Positions 38,367-46,542 of a stretch of DNA of 64,000 nucleotides are shown here, piece after piece. The translations under genes were made by a program, and so were the position numbers. Under the pieces are notes generated by a model. That model saw only the letters and a program-made list of their open reading frames with translations, had not been told where the DNA came from and searched no databases. The stretch is from positions 4,022,501 to 4,086,500 of the forward strand of contig NZ_CP029043.1 in NCBI RefSeq assembly GCF_003074055.1, in the 5' to 3' direction. The stretch comes from Streptomyces nigra (lineage in GTDB: Bacteria > Actinomycetota > Actinomycetes > Streptomycetales > Streptomycetaceae). Position 1 is the first letter of the stretch; each line of letters opens with the position of its first letter.

Positions 38367-39023
38367 ATGACCATGTCGCGTGGCCCGGCGCCGCACACCG
38401 GATCCGATCCTCTGGCCGGCGGGACGGCCCCCCCACCCGACCAGGAGACCGAGCGCCTGTTGTCGGCGCTCGGCGGCTCCTGGAAGTGGCTGCTCGCCTC
38501 GGCGGTGGCCACGCTCGTGCCCGGCGTCGTGGCGCTGGCCTGGCCGGACGCCACCCTGCACGTCCTGGCGGTGATCATCGGGCTGTATCTGCTGGTCACC
38601 GGTGCCTTCCGGTTCGTCGCCTCGTTCGCGCGGGCGCACGGCGACCGGCATCTGGAGCTGCTCGCGGCCGTGCTCTTCGTCCTGGCCGGTGTGCTCTGCC
38701 TGCGCAACCCGCTCCAGACCATCGCGGCGCTCTCCCTGATCGTCGGCGCCGTCTGGGTCGTCACCGGCATGCTGACCGCCTGGACCGCGCTGGCGCTGAA
38801 GGGCATGCCGCACCGCGGGGTCGTCCTCGCGGCCGCCGGTCTCGGCGTCGTCGCGGGCATCGTCGTCCTGGCCCTGCCCGGCGAGTCCGCCGTCGTCCTG
38901 ACCCGGCTGCTCGGACTGTGGCTCGTCCTGCTCGGCCTCGCCGAACTGGGCGTCGCCTTCGCCTGGCGGGCCGCGCTGCGCCAGGCGCTGCCCGAACCGC
39001 CGCCCCGCGAGGCGGCCCCCTGA
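38367..39023 (+). CDS. HdeD family membrane protein (DUF308)
   Basis: 218 aa with six short TM helices in three repeated pairs: WLLASAVATLVPGVVALAWPDATLHVLAVIIGLYLLVTGAFRFV, HLELLAAVLFVLAGVLCLRNPLQTIAALSLIVGAVWVVTGMLTA, and GVVLAAAGLGVVAGIVVLALPGESAVVLTRLLGLWLVLLGLAEL. This internal threefold pattern is typical of HdeD/DUF308, linked to acid and envelope stress in enterobacteria. AGGAGG precedes ATG 38367. Followed by another membrane protein after 18 nt, so probably an operon. Confidence 0.88.
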   Translation: MTMSRGPAPHTGSDPLAGGTAPPPDQETERLLSALGGSWKWLLASAVATLVPGVVALAWPDATLHVLAVIIGLYLLVTGAFRFVASFARAHGDRHLELLAAVLFVLAGVLCLRNPLQTIAALSLIVGAVWVVTGMLTAWTALALKGMPHRGVVLAAAGLGVVAGIVVLALPGESAVVLTRLLGLWLVLLGLAELGVAFAWRAALRQALPEPPPREAAP

Positions 39024-39041
39024 GCGACCGAGGAGGCGCCG

Positions 39042-40412
39042 ATGCCCCCGGATGCGACCCCCGAACCCCCCGAACGCCCCGAGCCGGGCCCCGGCACGCC
39101 CGGCCCCGGCACGCCCGGCCCCCGGGTGCTCTCCCCGGAGGAGGCGGCCGCATACGAACGGCTGCGCCACGCCTCCACGCAACGGCACCGCAAGGCGCGC
39201 TACGCCGGGTCTTCGCTGCTGCTGCTGATCACCCTTCTGCTGTCGGTGCCGGCCGTCGTCGCCGCCTGGACGGCCGACACGGTCTCCGACACCGACCGGT
39301 ACGTCGACACCGTCGCCCCTCTCGCGTCCGAACCGGCCGTGCAGGACGTCGTCACCGACCGGCTGACGGCCCGGGTCGTCGCCAACGTCGACGTCGACGC
39401 GGTGACGAGGGAACTCGGCAAGGCGCTCGCCGACGCCGGGGCGCCCCCGGCCATCGTCGACCGGACGGAGGCGCTCGCCGGGCCGCTGAAGGCCGCCGTG
39501 ACGGACGTCGTGCACGGCATCATCAACCGGGTCGTCACCAGCGGCACCTTCGAGGAGGTGTGGGTCGACGCCAACCGGCGGGCCCACGCGGCCGTCGTCG
39601 GCGTGCTCACCGGTGACAACAGCGGGGCGGTGCGCGCCGAGGGCGACAGCATCAAGCTGGACGTCGGTCCCCTGATCGACGACGTCAAGCAGCGCCTGGT
39701 CGCGCAGGGCTTCGACAAGGCGTCCGCGATCCCCGCGCCGGACGCGCAGATCACCCTCTTCCAGACCGACAAGCTGAACGAGGCGCAGGACGCGCTGCGG
39801 CTGCTCGACGTCATGGGCGTCTGGCTGCCGGTCATCACGATCGTGCTGGCCGCGCTCACCGTGTGGATCGCGCCCGCCCACCGCGTGATGCTGCTGATCA
39901 CGGCGTCCGGCATCGCCGTCATGATGATCGTGCTCCTCGTCGGTCTCGCCGTCGCCCGCCGGATCTACCTGGACTCCGTGCCCACCTCGGTCCTGCCCAC
40001 CGACGCCGCCGCGGCCATCTACGACACCTTCGTGCGCTTCCTGCGCGACAGCACCCGCACCCTGCTGGTCGTCGCGGTGATCACGGCGCTCGCCGCCTAT
40101 CTGTTCGGCCCGAGCCGGGTCGCCCGCTGGGTGCGCGGCCAGTCCGCGCGCGGCACCGGCGCCGCCGGGCACGCCCTGCGCGACGCGGGACTGCGCACCG
40201 GCGCGGCCGGTCGCTGGCTGGACACCCACCGCTCCTGGAGCACCGGCATCGTCATCGGCGCCGGAGCGCTGGCCCTGCTGCTGTGGAACCGGCCCACGGT
40301 CGGCGTGGTGGCCCTGGTCGTCGGCCTGGTGGTGGTCGCCCTGGCCCTGGTCGCCGTACTGGCGGCGACGGCGACCAGGCCGCCCAAGACCGACTTCACC
40401 CGTCCAGGGTGA
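39042..40412 (+). CDS. Integral membrane protein, unknown function
   Basis: 456 aa. A Pro-rich cytoplasmic start (residues 1-50) is followed by TM1 (SSLLLLITLLLSVPAVVAAWTADTV), an extracytoplasmic domain of about 180 residues (DTDRYVDTVAPLASEPAVQDVVTDRLTARV; GTFEEVWVDANRRAHAAVVGVLTG), and then about five TM helices in the C-terminal half. The extracytoplasmic DTDRYV...LASEPAVQ pattern recurs in Streptomyces membrane proteins without known function. It lies 18 nt after the HdeD gene, in the same presumed operon. Confidence 0.8.
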   Translation: MPPDATPEPPERPEPGPGTPGPGTPGPRVLSPEEAAAYERLRHASTQRHRKARYAGSSLLLLITLLLSVPAVVAAWTADTVSDTDRYVDTVAPLASEPAVQDVVTDRLTARVVANVDVDAVTRELGKALADAGAPPAIVDRTEALAGPLKAAVTDVVHGIINRVVTSGTFEEVWVDANRRAHAAVVGVLTGDNSGAVRAEGDSIKLDVGPLIDDVKQRLVAQGFDKASAIPAPDAQITLFQTDKLNEAQDALRLLDVMGVWLPVITIVLAALTVWIAPAHRVMLLITASGIAVMMIVLLVGLAVARRIYLDSVPTSVLPTDAAAAIYDTFVRFLRDSTRTLLVVAVITALAAYLFGPSRVARWVRGQSARGTGAAGHALRDAGLRTGAAGRWLDTHRSWSTGIVIGAGALALLLWNRPTVGVVALVVGLVVVALALVAVLAATATRPPKTDFTRPG

Positions 40413-40491
40413 GGTCGCTCGACGTGAACATGCGCACTCTGATGGCAGCGGGACCGCTGGACGGGACCGCACGCCGTGACGGAGGAGAGCG

Positions 40492-40962
40492 ATGACCGGT
40501 CACACCTACCTCGCCTACGACTACCCGCTGCTCAGCATGTTCTGGACGCTGCTGTGGTTCTTCCTCTGGATCATGTGGTTCATCCTGCTGTTCCGGATCA
40601 TCGGTGACATCTTCCGGGACGACGCGCTGAGCGGCTGGGGCAAGACCGGCTGGCTGATCTTCGTGATCGTGCTGCCGTTCCTCGGTGTCTTCGTCTACCT
40701 CATCGCCCGCGGCAAGGGGATGGGCGCCCGGGAGATCGCCCACACGCAGGCGCGGCAGCGCGCGTTCGACGAGTACGTGCGCGACCGGGCCGGTGAGGCG
40801 GGCGGCCGCAGCAGCGCGGACGAACTGGCCAGGCTCTCCGAGATGCGCAACCGCGGTGACATCGACGACGACGAGTTCCGCCGGGCCAAGGAACTCGTGC
40901 TCAGCGGCGCCGGCCCGGCGGCCGGCGCCTCCACCCCGCCCTCCTCGGGCCCCCGGGTCTGA
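40492..40962 (+). CDS. PLDc_N/SHOCT domain membrane protein
   Basis: 156 aa. Two TM helices at the N-terminus (SMFWTLLWFFLWIMWFILLFRIIGDIF; TGWLIFVIVLPFLGVFVYLIARGKGMG) make a PLDc_N-like hairpin, and a C-terminal SHOCT motif (SADELARLSEMRNRGDIDDDEFRRAKELVL) follows. SHOCT segments mediate oligomerisation. Start ATG 40492 with GGAGAG upstream. Part of the small-membrane-protein group. Confidence 0.88.
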   Translation: MTGHTYLAYDYPLLSMFWTLLWFFLWIMWFILLFRIIGDIFRDDALSGWGKTGWLIFVIVLPFLGVFVYLIARGKGMGAREIAHTQARQRAFDEYVRDRAGEAGGRSSADELARLSEMRNRGDIDDDEFRRAKELVLSGAGPAAGASTPPSSGPRV

Positions 40963-41027
40963 CCGCCCGGGACGGACACCATGGGGAACCACCAGGGGCC
41001 CCGCGGAACAAGGAATCGAGGCACACG

Positions 41028-41450
41028 ATGGCCACCTCACACTCGCGCCAGGACCAGACGACCAAGTACGCGTGGGCCGCGGGCCTGACGGCCTTCGCCG
41101 CGGTCATGCTGACGATCGCCGGTCTCATCGCGATCTTCCGCGGCATCATGGGGATCGCCGAGGACGACGTCTTCCTCGCCACCCGCAACTACGTGTTCGA
41201 GTTCGACCTCACCGGCTGGGGCTGGGTCCACCTCATCCTCGGGGCGATCGCCGTGATCATCGGCATCGGGCTGTTCCAGGCGTCGACCTGGGCCCGGGTC
41301 GGCGGCGTGGCCATCGCCGGGCTGATCATCATCGCCAACTTCCTGTCGCTGCCGTACTACCCGGTGTGGTCCGTGGTGGCCATCGCGATCTCCGGATTCG
41401 TGATCTGGGCCCTGTGCGTCACCCGGCGGGACGACATGCGCAGCTGGTGA
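41028..41450 (+). CDS. DUF7144-like four-TM membrane protein
   Basis: 140 aa. Four TM helices: AAGLTAFAAVMLTIAGLIAIFRGI, WGWVHLILGAIAVIIGIGLFQ, RVGGVAIAGLIIIANFLSLPYY and VVAIAISGFVIWALCV, with EDDVFLATRNYVFEFDLTGWGWVHL between the first two, which is the hallmark of the family that I know as DUF7144. Function unknown. ATG 41028. Followed by a hairpin terminator. Confidence 0.85.
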   Translation: MATSHSRQDQTTKYAWAAGLTAFAAVMLTIAGLIAIFRGIMGIAEDDVFLATRNYVFEFDLTGWGWVHLILGAIAVIIGIGLFQASTWARVGGVAIAGLIIIANFLSLPYYPVWSVVAIAISGFVIWALCVTRRDDMRSW

Positions 41451-41491
41451 CGTCCGCCTCCGCCCCGGCGGGAGGGCGTCCCCGGATCTTC

Positions 41492-41515
41492 GGGCCCCGG
41501 CGGAAGGCGGGGCCC
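41492..41515. terminator. Hairpin terminator between convergent genes
   Basis: GGGCCCCG (41492-41499) pairs with CGGGGCCC (41508-41515), followed by TCTCT on the plus strand. Confidence 0.75.
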
Positions 41516-41519
41516 TCTC

Positions 41520-41738
41520 TCATGCCTTCGGCTCGTCCGGGCGCGGGGTGACCGTCTCGCCCGGGATCACCCGCGGAGCGGCCCGCTCGCCGTCGTCCTC
41601 GTCCTTCATCGCCCGGGCCTCGGCCTTGAGGATGCGCGCCGACTTGCCCGCCGAGCGGGTCAGTTCGGGGAGCTTCTTGGCGCAGAGGACGGCTATGACG
41701 ACGATGAGGATGATCGCGATCTCGCTCAGTCCGAACAT
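41520..41738 (-). CDS. TatA/TatB-like twin-arginine translocase component
   Basis: 72 aa: N-terminal TM helix MFGLSEIAIILIVVIAVLC, hinge, then amphipathic helix KKLPELTRSAGKSARILKAEARAMKDE and a charged tail. This is the TatA/E layout. The hinge FG is missing just before KKLPEL (here CAKKLPEL), so this may be a specialised paralogue rather than the main TatA. ATG 41738 with GGAG upstream. The BlaI-type palindrome at 41799-41816 lies between it and the divergent blaI-like gene. Confidence 0.85.
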   Translation of the reverse strand: MFGLSEIAIILIVVIAVLCAKKLPELTRSAGKSARILKAEARAMKDEDDGERAAPRVIPGETVTPRPDEPKA

Positions 41739-41798
41739 GAGGTCCGCTCCTCCTGGTGGCCGGGCGGCCGGCCACGACGGCGGGCCGTACCGCCAGGA

Positions 41799-41816
41799 AT
41801 CTACAGGAGTGTAGAT
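41799..41816. promoter_or_regulatory. BlaI-type operator between tatA and blaI
   Basis: Perfect inverted repeat ATCTACA-GGAG-TGTAGAT. Contains the TACA...TGTA core recognised by BlaI/MecI repressors. It lies 61 bp from the tatA start and 90 bp from the blaI start, so it can serve both promoters. The same pattern recurs at 45399 and 46449. Confidence 0.65.
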
Positions 41817-41905
41817 AGCCGGGGGGAGACCGTCTCTGCTTTCCTTACGTCGAGCCGTTGTACGGGGCCGACGTGACGCGCGGGCCGGCGGGAGGGAAAC
41901 AGGGC

Positions 41906-42334
41906 ATGACGGAAGAGCGACGAGGTTCCCGGCGCCGGGGGCAGGGCGAGCTGGAGGCGCTGGTCCTGTCGGCGCTGGGCGAGGCCGACGGCCCGGCGAC
42001 GGCCGGCTGGGTGCAGGAGCGCCTCGGCGGCGACCTCGCCTACACCACCGTCATCACCATCCTGACCCGGCTGCTGGCCAAGGGCGCCGTCACCCGGGAG
42101 CGTGCGGGCCGCTCCTTCGCCTGGACCCCGGCCTCCGACCAGGCGGGTCTCGCCGCGCACCGGATGCGCCGGGTCCTGGACGCCGAGAGCGACCGGGAGG
42201 CCGTCCTGGCGAGCTTCGTCACCGGTCTCGGCCCCGACGACGAGCGGCTGCTGCGCGATCTGCTCGGCCGGGCCGGAGGGGCGGATCGAACGGGCGGCCG
42301 GACGGGTCGGGCGCACGGCACGGGGGAAGACTGA
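41906..42334 (+). CDS. BlaI/MecI/CopY family transcriptional repressor
   Basis: 142 aa. Winged-helix core GELEALVLSALGEADGPATAGWVQERLGGDLAYTTVITILTRLLAKGAVTRERAGRSFAWTP is diagnostic, with the C-terminal dimerisation helices after it. It normally represses its operon until an M56 membrane protease partner (encoded 6 bp downstream) triggers its inactivation. ATG 41906 with GGAGGG upstream. Putative operators lie in front of tatA/blaI, terB and spo0M. Confidence 0.93.
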   Translation: MTEERRGSRRRGQGELEALVLSALGEADGPATAGWVQERLGGDLAYTTVITILTRLLAKGAVTRERAGRSFAWTPASDQAGLAAHRMRRVLDAESDREAVLASFVTGLGPDDERLLRDLLGRAGGADRTGGRTGRAHGTGED

Positions 42335-42340
42335 CGCCTC

Positions 42341-43273
42341 ATGGGGGTCTTCGTCTTTCTGCCGCTCGTCCTGCCGCTGACGGCCTGGCCGATCGCCCGG
42401 CTGGCCGAGCAGCATCTGCACCCCCGCACCGCGACCCGGCTGCTCACCGGCGTCGCCGCGGTGATGGCCGCGTGCAGCACGGTGTGCCTGGCCCTGGTGA
42501 TGGTCGTCGGCACCGCCCAGCTCCCCGGCAACCCGCTGCCCGACGGCTGGTCCGACCCCGAGGTACGGGCCGCCGTCCCCTACGACGAGGTCGTCGGCAA
42601 GGCGGCGATCCCGTCGCTGTGCGCGGTCGTCGTGGCCTGCGCCCGGACGCTGTGGCGGCATGCCCGGGTACGCCGCCGAGCCCATCGAGCCCTGTCCGGG
42701 CTGCCGCCGACCGGGGTCGCCGTCCTGCGCGACGAGACGCCGTACGCGTACGCCCTGCCCGGCGGCCGGCGCGACCGCGTGGTCGTGACGACGGGCCTGC
42801 TGGACCGGCTGCGGCCCGCCGAACGCCGGGCGCTGTTCGCGCACGAACGGGCGCATCTGACCGGCGGGCACCACCGGTTCCTGCTCACCGTCCAGCTCGC
42901 GGCACGGGCCAACCCGTTCCTGCGCCCGCTGCGTACGGCCGTCGTCTACACCGCCGAGCGCTGGGCCGACGAGGAGGCCGCCCGGCGGATCGGCAGCCGC
43001 CGGACCGTCGCCCACGCCATCGGCAAGGCCGCGCTGGTGTCCCGGGGCACCCCGGCGCCCACCCTGGCCGGCTTCGCGGCGCCCGGGCCGGTGCCCCGGC
43101 GGGTCGCCGCCCTGCTCGGCCCGGAGCCCGCCGTACGCCGCTGGCCGTCGCTGTTCACCTCGGTGGGCCTCGCCGCCTGGTGCGCGGCCGCCGGGACGGC
43201 CGTATCGGCGATGTCCTCCGCGAACGCCGCCGTCACCATGGTCCTGATCCTGAAAGCGGCGACCCCGCTCTGA
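42341..43273 (+). CDS. M56 family (BlaR1-like) membrane metallopeptidase
   Basis: 310 aa. Three N-terminal TM helices, then a cytoplasmic zinc protease domain with HERAH (His168, Glu169, His172) in RRALFAHERAHLTGGHH and the third ligand region YTAERWADEEAARR. A last TM is near the C-terminus. There is no large penicillin-binding sensor domain, so it is the short actinobacterial form. Directly follows blaI (6-bp gap), so the two form a sensor-repressor pair that cleaves or inactivates BlaI. Confidence 0.92.
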   Translation: MGVFVFLPLVLPLTAWPIARLAEQHLHPRTATRLLTGVAAVMAACSTVCLALVMVVGTAQLPGNPLPDGWSDPEVRAAVPYDEVVGKAAIPSLCAVVVACARTLWRHARVRRRAHRALSGLPPTGVAVLRDETPYAYALPGGRRDRVVVTTGLLDRLRPAERRALFAHERAHLTGGHHRFLLTVQLAARANPFLRPLRTAVVYTAERWADEEAARRIGSRRTVAHAIGKAALVSRGTPAPTLAGFAAPGPVPRRVAALLGPEPAVRRWPSLFTSVGLAAWCAAAGTAVSAMSSANAAVTMVLILKAATPL

Positions 43274-43434
43274 CTCCCTTCCCACCTGGCCGAGTTGACG
43301 GATTCCGTCCGCCGGGCAACGGAAGGGGCGCGGGTCGTCGTCTGTTCAAGGGGGGACGGACGGGAGGGACGGCCGGTCGGGTCGTCGTATGTCCGTATCC
43401 ATGTAGGGTGCGACGGACCCCAGGGGGAGGGAAC

Positions 43435-44826
43435 GTGAGCGGAACGGGGAGGCGGCGCATGGCGTCGCCCGGTGCGCGCAGGACCCGGCTGACGCGGAGG
43501 GGCCGGATACTGGCCTGGACCGTCGGCGTCACCTCGGCGGTCGTGCTCGGCGTGGCCGGCGTCGGGGCGTGGGTCTACCAGGACCTCGACGGCAGCATCG
43601 GGTCGGCCGACGTGGACGACAAGATCGGCGGCGACCGGCCGGAGAACCTCAGCCCCGGCTCGAAGAACATCCTGGTGGTCGGTTCCGACAGCCGCGACGG
43701 CGCGAACGCCAAGTACGGCAAGGACCTGACCACCATGCAGTCGGACACGCTGATGGTGCTCCACGTGCCGGCGAACCGGAAGTGGGCCACGGTCGTGTCG
43801 TTCCCGCGTGACTCCTGGGTGGAGATACCGGCCTGCGAGAACGGGAGCGGCGGCACCTCGCGCCCCCACCACGCCAAGATCAACGAGGCGTTCGCGATCG
43901 GCGGTTCCGGCGGCGAGGTCTCCGGGGCCGCCGCCTGCTCCATCAAGACGGTCGAGGCACGGACGGGCCTGCGCATCGACCACTTCATGTCCGTCGACTT
44001 CCAGGGCTTCAAGGGCATGGTGGACGCCCTCGACGGCATCGAGGTCTGCCCCGAGGAGGCCATCCACTCCGAGAAGGCCCGTCTGGACATGGAGGCCGGC
44101 TGCCAGACCGTCACCGGCGAGAAGGCCCTCGGCTACGTCCGCGTCCGCTACGGCGTCGGGAACGGCTCGGACATCGGGCGCATCGGCCGCCAGCAGGAGT
44201 TCATGAACGCCCTCGCCGAGAAGGCGCAGGACCGGCTGACCAGCCCCACCTCCCTCTACGGCTTTCTGAAGTCCGCCACCAAGTCCCTGACGACGGACCC
44301 GGATCTGGCCGGAATCAAGCCCCTGTACGCCCTGGCGTCCGAGCTGCGGGGCATCCCGAGCGACCGGCTGACCTTCGTCACGGTCCCCAACTACCCGCGC
44401 GAGGCCGACGTCCCCACCGACAAGGCCAACGTCGCCTGGCAGTACCCGCACGCCACCGACCTCTTCAGCTCCCTGGCCAAGGACAAGGAGGTCGACGGCG
44501 ACCGTCTGAAGGCGGACACGAAGGTGCCGCTGTACGCCTCCTCGGTCAAGGTCCAGGTCCTGAACGGCACTTCGACGTCCGGCCTGGCCGGCACGGTCGC
44601 CGCGAAGCTGCGCGAGGCCGGCATCACGGTCACCGGTACGGGCAACGCGCCCGAGCCCGCCGGCACCACCGGGATCACCTACCCGGCAAACCAGAAGCAG
44701 CAGGCGAGAGCCCTGGCCGCGCATCTGCCGGGGGCGCCGGGGCCGAAGGCGGCGGACGCGAACGCGGGGGCGGGCGTGATCACGCTGGTCGTGGGCGACG
44801 ATCTGGACGTGGACCGGATCCGCTGA
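43435..44826 (+). CDS. LytR-CpsA-Psr (LCP) cell-wall glycopolymer ligase with LytR_C domain
   Basis: 463 aa. Basic cytoplasmic start, TM at about 24-47 (LAWTVGVTSAVVLGVAGVGAWVY), then the LCP domain: NILVVGSDSRDG, VVSFPRDSWVEIP, HAKINEAFAIGG and LGYVRVRYGVG with the conserved arginines and aspartates that bind the polyprenyl-pyrophosphate substrate. A C-terminal LytR_C domain follows (VKVQVLNGTSTSGLAGTVAAKLREAG). It attaches teichoic-acid-like or other anionic polymers to peptidoglycan. GTG 43435 with GGGGAGGG upstream. Confidence 0.94.
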   Translation: MSGTGRRRMASPGARRTRLTRRGRILAWTVGVTSAVVLGVAGVGAWVYQDLDGSIGSADVDDKIGGDRPENLSPGSKNILVVGSDSRDGANAKYGKDLTTMQSDTLMVLHVPANRKWATVVSFPRDSWVEIPACENGSGGTSRPHHAKINEAFAIGGSGGEVSGAAACSIKTVEARTGLRIDHFMSVDFQGFKGMVDALDGIEVCPEEAIHSEKARLDMEAGCQTVTGEKALGYVRVRYGVGNGSDIGRIGRQQEFMNALAEKAQDRLTSPTSLYGFLKSATKSLTTDPDLAGIKPLYALASELRGIPSDRLTFVTVPNYPREADVPTDKANVAWQYPHATDLFSSLAKDKEVDGDRLKADTKVPLYASSVKVQVLNGTSTSGLAGTVAAKLREAGITVTGTGNAPEPAGTTGITYPANQKQQARALAAHLPGAPGPKAADANAGAGVITLVVGDDLDVDRIR

Positions 44827-44843
44827 CGCCTTTGGGTGTACGG

Positions 44844-44889
44844 CGCGTCGGGCCGGCCCGTGCTCGCTCGCACGGACCGGCCCGACGCG
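44844..44889. terminator. Long bidirectional hairpin terminator
   Basis: CGCGTCGGGCCGG (44844-44856) pairs with CCGGCCCGACGCG (44877-44889), with an inner stem CCGTGC/GCACGG; between the convergent LCP and terB genes. Confidence 0.88.
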
Positions 44890-44908
44890 TGAACGCTCCG
44901 GCGACCGC

Positions 44909-45364
44909 TCAGAGGTCGAACTCGTGCGGCGGCAGCCCGAGGGCGTAGCACGCCTCCCGGACCACGGCCTGCTCGTCCTTGTCGAAGTGCCCGTCGGCCC
45001 CGCCGATGACGATGCCGATCTGGACGACGGCACGCGCCTCGGCGGGCTTCTTCTTCGCCTTGGCGATCTCCTGCATGACGCTCACCTTGCCGAAGTCGAA
45101 GTCGGTGGTGAGACGGTCCAGGTTCTCCTCGAAGCGACGGCGCAGATCGTCGGCGGGGAAGTTCTGCAGCACCTCGTTGGCCGAGATGAGCTGGGCGACC
45201 CGCTGCCGCTCGGACGGATCGACGGTGCCGTCGGCCGCGGCGACGAGTGCGCACATCGCCATGCTCGCGTCGCGGAAGGCACCGCTCTTGAGGTCGTTCT
45301 TCTTCGCCACCAGCTGGGTCTGCATCGTCGATGCGGACTCCTTGATGCGGTCCCACAGGGCCAT
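44909..45364 (-). CDS. TerB family (tellurite resistance-type) protein
   Basis: 151 aa all-helical protein. TerB signature: FRDASMAMCALVAAADGTVDPSERQRVAQLI, then AVVQIGIVIGGADGHFDKDEQAVVREACYALGL. The two AADG/GADG acidic loops bind metal (calcium-like). TerB belongs to stress complexes with TerD/TerC at the membrane. No ter genes are adjacent; in Streptomyces this solitary form is common. ATG 45364; a BlaI-type palindrome lies 35 bp upstream. Confidence 0.9.
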   Translation of the reverse strand: MALWDRIKESASTMQTQLVAKKNDLKSGAFRDASMAMCALVAAADGTVDPSERQRVAQLISANEVLQNFPADDLRRRFEENLDRLTTDFDFGKVSVMQEIAKAKKKPAEARAVVQIGIVIGGADGHFDKDEQAVVREACYALGLPPHEFDL

Positions 45365-45398
45365 GTGAGGACTCCTCCGTCGCTCGTTCCCGGCGTTT

Positions 45399-45420
45399 GT
45401 TTCTACAGTGCTGTAGAAAC
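45399..45420. promoter_or_regulatory. BlaI-type operator upstream of terB
   Basis: 22-bp palindrome GTTTCTACAG-TG-CTGTAGAAAC, perfect 10-bp arms, 35 bp before the terB start and downstream of the spo0M stop. Shares CTACA/TGTAG with the site beside blaI. Confidence 0.65.
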
Positions 45421-45459
45421 TATCAGGTGCCCGGGGGCGGCATTGCCCGGTGGCACCAC

Positions 45460-46413
45460 TCACTCCTCCTCGTCCTCCTCGCCCTCGAAGAAGTCCCCGA
45501 CCTCGTCGACGACTTCGGCGGCGACCAGGCCGCCGGCCACGCCGACCGCGAGCCCGGCGGCCCCGGCCGCGACGGCGGTCCCGACACCGGGACCGGAGTG
45601 GTGGCCGTGATGCGAGGCACCGCTGTGGGGATCCCCGTAGGACGAGGCCCGGTGCTCGACCAACCGCCCCACCCACCCGTCGACTTCCGCGCTCCAGTCC
45701 CGGCTGTCGTCGTGCCCGACGGTGACGTGGGTGAGCGCGTCATGACCGTCCGAGACCAGCCCTCCGCGCTTGTCGGCCTCCAGGACCACCTCCACACCGC
45801 CCGGTCCGGCGAGGAAGGTCACCTCGACCTCGTTCACCTGGTGCGCGTACCGCGGCGACGGGGTGAGCTCGATCTCCTGGTAGAAGGGCAGCCGCTGTCC
45901 GGTCCCGCCGATGTGCCCGTACTCCAGATCGGCCGAGCGGAATCCGAACCCGAGCTGCCCGAACGCCTCCAGGACGGCCTCCTGCACGGGCAGGGGCGCG
46001 ACGGTCAGCGGGTCCAGATCGCCCTTGTCCCGCGCTCCGGCGACGGACAGCTCGGTGCGCACACCGAGGACGACGCCGAGCGGCTGACCGTACAGCTCGG
46101 TGATGGGCGTCTCCCACGGCAGCACCAGACCGAACGGCACCGAGCGCTCCTCACCCGCCGCGAGCCGGAACCCACCGCCGACGGTGACCCGCTCGAAGGC
46201 GGCGACGCCCTCGCTCTCCCCGTCCGCGTGCTCGGCCTCGACCCGGGCGACGAGTTCGAGGGTGATCTGCTCGATGTCGAAGTCGGCGGTGCCGCCCTGG
46301 AGGAGGACCTGACCGCCGAGTGTGCCGCCGGGGAGGGCCGGCCCCGGGTCGAGGACCGTGTCCACCGTGGGGCCCCCGACACCGAGCGAGCCGAGCAGTC
46401 GCTTGAACACCAT
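45460..46413 (-). CDS. Sporulation-control Spo0M family protein (arrestin-like)
   Basis: 317 aa. The start MVFKRLLGSLGVGGPTVDTVLDPGPALPGGTLGGQVLLQGG and ITLELVARVEAE are characteristic of Spo0M, a beta-sandwich (arrestin-like) protein; PFGLVLPWETPIT and FGFRSADLEYGHI continue the family pattern. The C-terminus carries a Gly/Ala hydrophobic stretch (TAVAAGAAGLAVGVAGGLVAAEVV) and ends in a string of Glu/Asp. Implicated in control of sporulation in Bacillus; its role in Streptomyces is less clear. ATG 46413. A BlaI-type palindrome lies 36 bp upstream. Confidence 0.88.
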   Translation of the reverse strand: MVFKRLLGSLGVGGPTVDTVLDPGPALPGGTLGGQVLLQGGTADFDIEQITLELVARVEAEHADGESEGVAAFERVTVGGGFRLAAGEERSVPFGLVLPWETPITELYGQPLGVVLGVRTELSVAGARDKGDLDPLTVAPLPVQEAVLEAFGQLGFGFRSADLEYGHIGGTGQRLPFYQEIELTPSPRYAHQVNEVEVTFLAGPGGVEVVLEADKRGGLVSDGHDALTHVTVGHDDSRDWSAEVDGWVGRLVEHRASSYGDPHSGASHHGHHSGPGVGTAVAAGAAGLAVGVAGGLVAAEVVDEVGDFFEGEEDEEE

Positions 46414-46448
46414 CGTGGCGTCCACTCCTTCACGTCCGTGCATGGTTG

Positions 46449-46466
46449 TTCTACAGGCGCGTAGAA
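46449..46466. promoter_or_regulatory. BlaI-type operator between spo0M and the acyltransferase
   Basis: TTCTACA-GGCG-CGTAGAA; arms match except the innermost pair, so slightly weaker than the other two. It can act on the spo0M promoter and possibly on the divergent acyltransferase gene. Confidence 0.55.
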
Positions 46467-46542
46467 GAATAGGCGGGGCGGACTCCGGGCGTCGCCGGCA
46501 CAGGTTGAAACCGGCCGGGCAGGTGTGGTTAGGGTGCGGGCG

